Source of the DNA: Seminavis robusta
Lineage: Eukaryota; Bacillariophyta; Bacillariophyceae; Naviculales; Naviculaceae
DNA length: 64,000 nt
NCBI GenBank assembly: GCA_903772945.1
Contig: CAICTM010000188.1
Location: forward strand, 31,407-95,406
Direction: 5' to 3'
Both the position numbers and the translations under genes were made by a program. Numbering within the stretch: the stretch's first letter is position 1; each line of letters begins with the position of its first letter. This document shows, in pieces, positions 53,466 to 62,684 of this stretch. The notes below the pieces were generated by a model. The model had not been told where the DNA came from. It saw only the letters and a program-made list of their open reading frames with translations, and did not search any database.

Positions 53466-54578
53466 CTATCTCCCCAACAAGGCTGACCCATCCACGGGTT
53501 GAGGTCGTTGTTGCTGCCGTGCCTGTCGCTGTTCTTGAGCTTCCTTGATTTCTTTGACCATATTGGGATGCTCCGTATCAACACCCGCATCCGCCAAAAG
53601 TGCCCCGACAGCATCCTTGCCTTGCACCATGGCCAACCAATACGGCGTTCGTGCCTGTCCATCCATCTTGTCCAACAGGTCCACGGCGTTGGTTTTGTTG
53701 TCGTTAGTAGCACAAGCTTTTTGAATGACAGTAATCCATAGCTGCACGGTTTCCTTGTTCCCACAGAATGCCGCCACATGGATAGTATTGGCCCCATTCT
53801 TGTCTTTTAATGCAAGGACTTGCTCGAGAGTCTCTACGTCACTCTTCTTGTCGTCTGCTGCCTTGTTGTCAATCATAAAAGACAACAAGGCTTGCAGGGC
53901 ATCGTGGGCATTTCGTTCCGAGCAAATGTGAAATAACGACAAACCAGCGGCGTTGAGTTGCATCAGTTGCTTTTCCACGGAGGAGTCGCCTTCTTGTAGT
54001 ACCAATTGGAGCAGTGTCAAATGACTGTTTCCCACAATAATTTGGAGTGGAGTGGTTCCCTTTTGGTTGGACGCGGTCAAGGCGGTAGTGAATTGTTCGG
54101 GTGTCAAAATGACTTGCTTTAAAAATCGAATCATGTCGGTATTTCCCATGGAACACGTTGCCAAAAAGGGCGAATCGCCTTGGTGGTTGGGCACTCGCAG
54201 CATGTCCTGAAACAACACGCTGGAATCGATGGCGGCGAATTTCTCTTGGACGTGCTTTAACAAGTCGACATTCCCATAGGCTACAAGGATCCAGAGTGGC
54301 GTACAACCAAGACTATTTTTCGCTTGATACGCATTCTGAATTTGAGCTTTTGTCGATAGAGAGGCATGGATTTGATTCAAAATTTCTTGGCATTGGGCTC
54401 CTTCTCGGCCACGACAACTGAACAAGGCATGCAGCACGTTGTTGTCTTGACGATCCAAGACTTGCACCGAATCGGCTCCATTCCATTCTTCTTGAAACTT
54501 GCTCAAGTCTCCCATTACTGCCGCCGTGAGGAGCGGTGGAGGCCCTGCAGGTTGCACTGACGACGATCGATTTCCCAT
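53466..54578 (-). CDS. ankyrin-repeat protein (left-arm copy, intact), possible N-myristoylation
   Basis: 370 residues, ATG at 54578. The start M-G-N-R-S-S fits an N-myristoylation signal, which would tether it to membranes. About six to seven ankyrin-type repeats are visible, for example 'NSLGCTPLWILVAYGNVDLL', 'NHQGDSPFLATCSMGNTDMI', 'NQKGTTPLQIIVGNSHLTLL', 'NAAGLSLFHICSERNAHDAL' and 'DKNGANTIHVAAFCGNKETV'. The C-terminus is Gln/Arg-rich. Ankyrin repeats mediate protein binding; the partner is unknown. It is convergent with the dioxygenase gene (3' ends 174 bp apart). Confidence 0.88.
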   Translation of the reverse strand: MGNRSSSVQPAGPPPLLTAAVMGDLSKFQEEWNGADSVQVLDRQDNNVLHALFSCRGREGAQCQEILNQIHASLSTKAQIQNAYQAKNSLGCTPLWILVAYGNVDLLKHVQEKFAAIDSSVLFQDMLRVPNHQGDSPFLATCSMGNTDMIRFLKQVILTPEQFTTALTASNQKGTTPLQIIVGNSHLTLLQLVLQEGDSSVEKQLMQLNAAGLSLFHICSERNAHDALQALLSFMIDNKAADDKKSDVETLEQVLALKDKNGANTIHVAAFCGNKETVQLWITVIQKACATNDNKTNAVDLLDKMDGQARTPYWLAMVQGKDAVGALLADAGVDTEHPNMVKEIKEAQEQRQARQQQRPQPVDGSALLGR

Positions 54579-54811
54579 GGTCTTGTTTTGTTGGTTATGG
54601 AATGATACCGTAGCTCTTCGTTTTCACGAGAATGTGATAATAAAGTTATTGTCTGTCCTTCGTAGGATCCTTCAGTCAAGGCAAAAGCACGTAGTGTCAT
54701 CGCGACAGTCAAAGTGGAAGGTTTTGACTGGGAGCTCTGGTTTGACTTGTCAGAATTGTGGTTTTACTGTGTGGAATACAGTACCGTCACAAATCTGATA
54801 GGCCAAACCAG

Positions 54812-54840
54812 ATCCTGCATGGAAACCCTCCATGCAGGAT
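54812..54840. repeat. 12-bp perfect hairpin between ankyrin and Crypton genes (left arm)
   Basis: Arms 'atcctgcatgga' and 'tccatgcaggat' flank a 5-base loop (54824-54828). The right arm holds the mirrored copy at about 61178-61206, so it is conserved in both. It could be a transcription-end structure or part of a mobile-element end. Confidence 0.7.
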
Positions 54841-55023
54841 TTCGTGGTGACATCCCTTCTTTTTTCACTGACCGGTACTCAAATCGGTACTGACGTACTT
54901 CGCACTTTTCTCACTTTTCGAAAAAGAACTTCAATGCTGCGCACCCCTTTTACAACAACACGCACCCCTTTTACAGCAACAGGCAACAACAACAAAAACA
55001 TACGAATACATACAAAGTCGACA

Positions 55024-55200
55024 ATGGAGAAGCAACGGCTAGTACATGAGCAATTGAAAGCTTTCTTTGAAAGCAGGGGTAATACTACTGTTAGTTTAAA
55101 TACAGCTAGAATGATGGGGGCTTGTATCTCTGAGAAACAGCCCATGGTGACAGCTCAAGAGGTCGCAGAACAAGGAGCTTGGAAGCCCACCAAACTGTAG
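55024..55200 (+). CDS. small open frame, uncertain
   Basis: A 58-residue frame starting 'MEKQRLVHEQLKAFFESRG' on the strand opposite to the Crypton gene, tail to tail with it (22 bp apart). The right-arm copy has lost one base in 'ggggtaatac' and is out of frame. No family is recognised. It may be a real small protein or chance; the helical composition mildly favours coding. Confidence 0.3.
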   Translation: MEKQRLVHEQLKAFFESRGNTTVSLNTARMMGACISEKQPMVTAQEVAEQGAWKPTKL

Positions 55201-55221
55201 AGTAAAGTAGCACACAATTTC

Positions 55222-57838
55222 TTATTTCTTGGTACGGCCACGAGAGGCCTGCTTCTGTAGCAGTTCATTGGCCTTCAAGTAGTCGACAAAATTAGCAACA
55301 GATCGGTTGCCCTTCTTGTATTCAACATCAAGGGTGGTACAGGCATCGATTTCATCCATATTGTGGCGCTCCGCGAACCCACTCATGCCAGCCACTGCTT
55401 GCTTTCTTCTGGAATAGTTCTTAGCAGCAATGTGCCTCCTCCACTTGGTACCAAACTTGTTGTTTCTGCCTTCGACACCCCCAAGAGCATCAGGGAAGTT
55501 GCCATGGAGGCGACCAGTCCACTCGTCCAACAGATCGGTGAGGTTATCGTGTACTGTTTTCAGCTGGAATTGGTCGTTTGGAACTGCGTTGACTGTAGGG
55601 GCTGTAGTAGCAATAGGGGTGACAGTTCGTGCTCCTGCTGTTGATTCTTCCTCCAGGTCAATTGTTCCAGTCACAGGACTGCCAATAACACCAAGTTGAA
55701 GCGGGACACCGTTTGCACCAGCGGTATCCTGCACAGAAACGCCATCTAAGTCCATGGCGTGAGTCAATAGCTCCATACCGGTTGGTTGGTCGTCTTCAAC
55801 CTGTTCGTCTTCCGGTGCACCGATGGACTTTCCAATCTTCACCAGCAGCGCCCCTAATTGTTTGTCTCGTTTCAGCTGTCTATGTTCTGCATTCTCTGTA
55901 TACTCGGCCAGCTTTGCGATCCCATTTGCCACTACAGAAGTAATGTTCTCGACTTTCTTGTCCAGGAGACTTATGGACGAGTGAGTTGCTGCTTGCCACT
56001 GTGTCAGTGCCGGTACTACCTTTTCCAGAGTAGCATCGAATGGATTCTTTGCCTCTTTCAAGGCAACTCGCATTGTCTCTTTGTATTGCTGTAGTGTAGG
56101 GAGAAGTAGTGAGAGCACGAACCAATTTCAATAGAGCACATGTCATTGGGAGAAACTTACAGCGAAGACATCAGTTTTGAAGACGTAGTTCAAATCGGTG
56201 AAGAGTGGATGCTCGTCTCTTTCAGGGTGAAGCACAAGCATGGCTGCTGCATCCTGGAGGAAGATCCGGTTGATATCCTTGAAGAAGCGAAGAAGGGAAA
56301 GGGCAGTGGGATTTTTTCCTGCTTGGGAGCTGCGAAGGGATGAGACAGCCTCATATGTGCTGTATACCCATTTGCCAATAGGTGTTAGCAGCAGCAACTC
56401 TTGTGGAGGAAACACATCCGTCCGTGGATTGTAGTAACAAGCGTTCTTTCCACCAAAACCGGCCATCCTCCTAACTGGACCAAGCGCCATCTTCCCACTG
56501 TAGTGGTTATTGAAGGTACCATTCGCCCAGTTTCCCATGTTCTCTATTTCACTCTGCTCCTCCATTAGAAGCTCGAGTGTCAGTGCTCCAAGCTTCCTTC
56601 CTAGATGGAGCACGTGGGAACAATCGAGACTCAACCTGTCAAGACATTTCTTGACGTGCTTGCCATAAGTGTCCTTCTCCATCTCGTGAGACCTGTTTGA
56701 CTTTGGGGGACGCACTGGCCAACACCTTGATATCGAACCATTTTTTGTTGTTCTCCCAGTCGCTGGGTTCCAGGTCAGAAAACTCTCCTGTACAATGGAA
56801 CCTATACTGGACATAGAAAGAAAAGGCAGCAATACTGCAAACCTTGACATCTTTATGTCTCGTTGCTCTCCCATATTGCTTGTTTCCGTGAGTGGTTTTG
56901 CCAATGCCGATTTGGTTGACCATCACGTATGTTGAATGGACGTCTCTGTCCTCGTCCTTTGGAATCGTCAAGCCCAAAAAATCACTGAACTCGGCACGAT
57001 GAAGGCTCTCACACCTCAGAACGCCGCAAGTCAAATGAAGGAAGCAATATCTGTGCCTCAGCTGGCAACAAGTAGAGATATAGCCAACAGCATTAAAGCT
57101 GTCATCCCACATTAGCTGTTCAATTGCCGTGTAGTGTTCAACAATCATGTAGGGAGAGAACTCTCCATCCACCTTCTCTTTGTAGTTCGCCTTGTCTTGT
57201 AGTGGCTTCCTCTGGCGCACATATTTCAGAAGATCATCCAGTGGGAGTTTCCAGATGGCATCCCAGCTCGTGTTGGTGTTGCAGCCTTTGGCCACCTGCA
57301 CCTTCCAAATCTTTCTGATGACCTGTTTGTATTGGTCAAAAGAAGATGGGCTGATTGGATGTTGTGGATTGGGGCGGCTGAGTCTGGCTGTGGCGGAGTC
57401 CTTGTAGTCTTTCATTAACTCGTCATATTCTTCCTTGTTGAAGTGCTTCCTCTGTTCAACAGGCTTAGCACGCTCTGCTTTGGTTGGTGGTTTCTTTGGC
57501 TCTCTGAAAGCAATGTAGAACATGAATCGGTACACTTTCTCATAGTTCATCACCCTGCGCATCATGTCATCATGGGGATAGACATGATCGCAAAACTGGT
57601 AGTATTCATAGATTTTGGGATCCAATGCCTTGTGTGTTTGGGTTGGTCTGGCACTCTCTGCCATCTCCAGGATGGTTTGTTGCAAATTGGAATTCAACTC
57701 CACATCTCCAGGATCTCGCAACACCACCACAGCTTCCCTAGTACCATCTGCAGCTCTTCGATGCTGCAACACCTGTACCTGCTGTTGTCTCAATGGAGAG
57801 GGTAGCCCATCCGCAATTACTCTAGCAGTAGCGCTCAT
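55222..57838 (-). pseudogene. Crypton tyrosine recombinase (left-arm copy), one-base insertion
   Basis: Exon 1 57838-56161 and exon 2 56088-55222, with a 72-bp intron (56089-56160), mirror the right-arm gene. Here TTT at 56696-56698 stands where the right arm has TT, which shifts the frame after residue ~380, between the catalytic Arg and the H-x-x-R box. The rest is nearly identical to the right copy; substitutions include K/E at residue 183 and S/N near 447. A homopolymer length difference of this kind is a common long-read error, so the break may not be real. Confidence 0.85.
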
Positions 57839-57852
57839 CTTGATGCAATGCT

Positions 57853-57877
57853 GAAATGGCAGCAATGCTGCCATTTC
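57853..57877. repeat. 25-bp hairpin at the inner edge of the left arm
   Basis: Perfect 12-base arms 'gaaatggcagca' and 'tgctgccatttc' around one unpaired base (57865). The inner limit of arm-to-arm identity (57860 / 58165) falls inside this hairpin. Confidence 0.85.
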
Positions 57878-58164
57878 CACGATACTTCATTGATTGCTTG
57901 CTTTCGATTGCCAGCTGAAGGTACGGAACCACTAGAGCTGAGGATAGGCCTAAGAGGGCGCGAACGCATGACGCCTGCAGGTATTGTCTACTATGCTTTC
58001 ATTACCGGTCTTCTAATTCTTCTTTTTTTGACTCCAAGTCCGATTACCGGGTAAATGGATGTCCGCGCGATAGCGCGAAGGTTCTTTGTGGCCAGTCAAA
58101 GGAGGGTCATTTTGACTCCAAGTCAACCCATGCACGAATCATTTTTGACCTATGAGGGTATATA
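57861..58164. other. 304-bp spacer at the centre of the inverted repeat
   Basis: Unique sequence between the two arms. It contains a direct repeat 'ttttgactccaagtc' (about 58025 and 58111) and a small palindrome 'cgcgcgatagcgcg' (about 58064). It must hold the promoters of the two divergent recombinase copies if both are expressed. 'gggtatatag' near 58156 is a possible TATA-like box for the right copy only. Confidence 0.8.
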
Positions 58165-58186
58165 GCCATTTCAGCATTGCATCAAG

Positions 58187-60802
58187 ATGAGCGCTACTGC
58201 TAGAGTAATTGCGGATGGGCTACCCTCTCCATTGAGACAACAGCAGGTACAGGTGTTGCAGCATCGAAGAGCTGCAGATGGTACTAGGGAAGCTGTGGTG
58301 GTGTTGCGAGATCCTGGAGATGTGGAGTTGAATTCCAATTTGCAACAAACCATCCTGGAGATGGCAGAGAGTGCCAGACCAACCCAAACACACAAGGCAT
58401 TGGATCCCAAAATCTATGAATACTACCAGTTTTGCGATCATGTCTATCCCCATGATGACATGATGCGCAGGGTGATGAACTATGAGAAAGTGTACCGATT
58501 CATGTTCTACATTGCTTTCAGAGAGCCAAAGAAACCACCAACCAAAGCAGAGCGTGCTAAGCCTGTTGAACAGAGGAAGCACTTCAACAAGGAAGAATAT
58601 GACGAGTTAATGAAAGACTACAAGGACTCCGCCACAGCCAGACTCAGCCGCCCCAATCCACAACATCCAATCAGCCCATCTTCTTTTGACCAATACAAAC
58701 AGGTCATCAGAAAGATTTGGAAGGTGCAGGTGGCCGAAGGCTGCAACACCAACACGAGCTGGGATGCCATCTGGAAACTCCCACTGGATGATCTTCTGAA
58801 ATATGTGCGCCAGAGGAAGCCACTACAAGACAAGGCGAACTACAAAGAGAAGGTGGATGGAGAGTTCTCTCCCTACATGATTGTTGAACACTACACGGCA
58901 ATTGAACAGCTAATGTGGGATGACAGCTTTAATGCTGTTGGCTATATCTCTACTTGTTGCCAGCTGAGGCACAGATATTGCTTCCTTCATTTGACTTGCG
59001 GCGTTCTGAGGTGTGAGAGCCTTCATCGTGCCGAGTTCAGTGATTTTTTGGGCTTGACGATTCCAAAGGACGAGGACAGAGACGTCCATTCAACATACGT
59101 GATGGTCAACCAAATCGGCATTGGCAAAACCACTCATGGAAACAAGCAATATGGGAGAGCAACGAGACATAAAGATGTCAAGGTTTGCAGTATTGCCGCC
59201 TTTTCTTTCTATGTCCAGTATAGGTTCCATTGTACAGGAGAGTTTTCTGACCTGGAACCCAGCGACTGGGAGAACAACAAAAAATGGTTCGATATCAAGG
59301 TGTTGGCCAGTGCGTCCCCCAAAGTCAACAGGTCTCACGAGATGGAGAAGGACACTTATGGCAAGCACGTCAAGAAATGTCTTGACAGGTTGAGTCTCGA
59401 TTGTTCCCACGTGCTCCATCTAGGAAGGAAGCTTGGAGCACTGACACTCGAGCTTCTAATGGAGGAGCAGAGTGAAATAGAGAACATGGGAAACTGGGCG
59501 AATGGTACCTTCAATAACCACTACAATGGGAAGATGGCGCTTGGTCCAGTTAGGAGGATGGCCGGTTTTGGTGGAAAGAACGCTTGTTACTACAATCCAC
59601 GGACGGATGTGTTTCCTCCACAAGAGTTGCTGCTGCTAACACCTATTGGCAAATGGGTATACAGCACATATGAGGCTGTCTCATCCCTTCGCAGCTCCCA
59701 AGCAGGAAAAAATCCCACTGCCCTTTCCCTTCTTCGCTTCTTCAAGGATATCAACCGGATCTTCCTCCAGGATGCAGCAGCCATGCTTGTGCTTCACCCT
59801 GAAAGAGACGAGCATCCACTCTTCACCGATTTGAACTACGTCTTCAAAACTGATGTCTTCGCTGTAAGTTTCTCCCAATGACATGTGCTCTATTGAAATT
59901 GGTTCGTGCTCTCACTACTTCTCCCTACACTACAGCAATACAAAGAGACAATGCGAGTTGCCTTGAAAGAGGCAAAGAATCCATTCGATGCTACTCTGGA
60001 AAAGGTAGTACCGGCACTGACACAGTGGCAAGCAGCAACTCACTCGTCCATAAGTCTCCTGGACAAGAAAGTCGAGAACATTACTTCTGTAGTGGCAAAT
60101 GGGATCGCAAAGCTGGCCGAGTATACAGAGAATGCAGAACATAGACAGCTGAAACGAGACAAACAATTAGGGGTGCTGCTGGTGAAGATTGGAAAGTCCA
60201 TCGGTGCACCGGAAGACGAACAGGTTGAAGACGACCAACCAACCGGTATGGAGCTATTGACTCACGCCATGGACTTAGATGGCGTTTCTGTGCAGGATAC
60301 CGCTGGTGCAAACGGTGTCCCGCTTCAACTTGGTGTTATTGGCAGTCCTGTGACTGGAACAATTGACCTGGAGGAAGAATCAACAGCAGGAGCACGAACT
60401 GTCACCCCTATTGCTACTACAGCCCCTACAGTCAACGCAGTTCCAAACGACCAATTCCAGCTGAAAACAGTACACGATAACCTCACCGATCTGTTGGACG
60501 AGTGGACTGGTCGCCTCCATGGCAACTTCCCTGATGCTCTTGGGGGTGTCGAAGGCAGAAACAACAAGTTTGGTACCAAGTGGAGGAGGCACATTGCTGC
60601 TAAGAACTATTCCAGAAGAAAGCAAGCAGTGGCTGGCATTCGTGGGTTCGCGGAGCGCCACAATATGGATGAAATCGATGCCTGTACCACCCTTGATGTT
60701 GAATACAAGAAGGGCAACCGATCTGTTGCTAATTTTGTCGACTACTTGAAGGCCAATGAACTGCTACAGAAGCAGGCCTCTCGTGGCCGTACCAAGAAAT
60801 AA
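58187..60802 (+). CDS. Crypton tyrosine recombinase (right-arm copy, intact), one intron
   Basis: Exons 58187-59863 and 59936-60802, with a 72-bp intron (gtaagt...ctacag), phase 0; 847 residues. Cryptons are DNA transposons moved by a tyrosine recombinase related to the Ndc10 domain of the yeast centromere complex. Visible catalytic positions: Arg275 in 'GVLRCESL', Lys/His around 'GKTTHGNKQYGRATRHKDV', His411 and Arg414 in 'HLGRKLGA', Trp437 in 'GNWANG' and the likely nucleophile Tyr446 in 'NNHYNGKM'. 'RRMAGF' and 'PPQELLLLTPIG' are typical family words. Exon 2 adds a ~290-residue tail with a coiled-coil part and a basic end. The family has a stramenopile branch (CryptonS), which fits the host. 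Confidence 0.9.
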
Positions 60803-61435
60803 GAAATTGTGTGCTACTTTACTCTACAGTTTGGTGGGCTTCCAAGCTCCTTGTTCTGTGACCTCTTGAGCTGTCACCATGGGCTGTTTCTCAGAGATAC
60901 AGCCCCCATCATTCTAGCTGTATTTAAACTAACAGTAGTATACCCCTGCTTTCAAAGAAAGCTTTCAATTGCTCATGTACTAGCCGTTGCTTCTCCATTG
61001 TCGACTTGATGTATCGTATGTTTTTGTGTTGTTGCCTGTTGCTGAAGGGGTGCGTGTTGTTGTAAAAGGGGTGCGCAGCATTGAAGTTCTTTTTCGAAAA
61101 GTGAGAAAAGTGCGAAGTACGTCAGTACCGATTTGAGTACCGGTCAGTGAAAAAAGAAGGGATGTCACCACGAAATCCTGCATGGAGGGTTTCCATGCAG
61201 GATCTGGTTTGGCCTATCAGATTTGTGACGGTACTGTATTCCACACAGTAAAACCACAATTCTGACAAGTCAAACCAGAGCTCCCAGTCAAAACCTTCCA
61301 CTTTGACTGTCGCGATGACACTACGTGCTTTTGCCTTGACTGAAGATCCTACGAAGGACAGACAATAACTTTATTATCACATTCTCGTGAAAACGAAGAG
61401 CTACGGTATCATTCCATAACCAACAAAACAAGACC
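60803..61435. other. spacer between Crypton and ankyrin genes, right arm
   Basis: Mirror of 54579-55221, with the conserved 12-bp hairpin at about 61178-61206 and a broken version of the small frame. No other gene is seen. Confidence 0.6.
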
Positions 61436-62545
61436 ATGGGAAATCGATCGTCGTCAGTGCAACCTGCAGGGCCTCCACCGCTCCTCACGGCGGCAGTAAT
61501 GGGAGACTTGAGCAAGTTTCAAGAAGAATGGAATGGAGCCGATTCGGTGCAAGTCTTGGATCGTCAAGACAACAACGTGCTGCATGCCTTGTTCAGTTGT
61601 CGTGGCCGAGAAGGAGCCCAATGCCAAGAAATTTTGAATCAAATCCATGCCTCTCTATCGACAAAAGCTCAAATTCAGAATGCGTATCAAGCGAAAAATA
61701 GTCTTGGTTGTACGCCACTCTGGATCCTTGTAGCCTATGGGAATGTCGACTTGTTAAAGCACGTCCAAGAGAAATTCGCCGCCATCGATTCCAGCGTGTT
61801 GTTTCAGGACATGCTGCGAGTGCCCAACCACCAAGGCGATTCGCCCTTTTTGGCAACGTGTTCCATGGGAAATACCGACATGATTCGATTTTTAAAGCAA
61901 GTCATTTTGACACCCGAACAATCACTACCGCCTTGACCGCGTCCAACCAAAAGGGAACCACTCCACTCCAAATTATTGTGGGAAACAGTCATTTGACACT
62001 GCTCCAATTGGTACTACAAGAAGGCGACTCCTCCGTGGAAAAGCAACTGATGCAACTCAACGCCGCTGGTTTGTCGTTATTTCACATTTGCTCGGAACGA
62101 AATGCCCACGATGCCCTGCAAGCCTTGTTGTCTTTTATGATTGACAACAAGGCAGCAGACGACAAGAAGAGTGACGTAGAGACTCTCGAGCAAGTCCTTG
62201 CATTAAAAGACAAGAATGGGGCCAATACTATCCATGTGGCGGCATTCTGTGGGAACAAGGAAACCGTGCAGCTATGGATTACTGTCATTCAAAAAGCTTG
62301 TGCTACTAACGACAACAAAACCAACGCCGTGGACCTGTTGGACAAGATGGATGGACAGGCACGAACGCCGTATTGGTTGGCCATGGTGCAAGGCAAGGAT
62401 GCTGTCGGGGCACTTTTGGCGGATGCGGGTGTTGATACGGAGCATCCCAATATGGTCAAAGAAATCAAGGAAGCTCAAGAACAGCGACAGGCACGGCAGC
62501 AACAACGACTCAACCCGTGATGGGTCAGCCTTGTTGGGGAGATAA
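61436..62545 (+). pseudogene. ankyrin-repeat protein (right-arm copy), frameshifted
   Basis: The ATG at 61436 matches the left copy's start. At about 61920 the sequence reads 'gaacaatcactacc' where the left arm (other strand) has 'gaacaattcactacc': one T is missing and the frame ends after 166 residues. Further single-base losses near 62508-62520 spoil the 3' end. All ankyrin repeats are still present in shifted frames, so the damage is recent or a sequencing error. Confidence 0.88.
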
Positions 62546-62684
62546 TTCCTCTGCAGGTTCCCATGTCCGGTACTGAATCATAGATTTTGGCCTAGCGATC
62601 TACAGAAGCATGAGTAATCCTAAGATCGCCAGCAAGACACCTTGTAGTTTCCAGTGATGGTCTATTTTTATTGTTTCTTATTTA

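Larger units (their letters stand above)
51988..57860 (+). repeat. giant inverted repeat, left arm
   Basis: The reverse complement of 58165-64000, with few differences. The outer limit is not known, because the window ends while the arms still match (51988 pairs with 64000). The arm carries, from the outside in, the dioxygenase, ankyrin-repeat and Crypton recombinase genes. It is about 37 bases longer than the right arm over the paired span because the right arm lacks scattered single bases. Confidence 0.97.
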
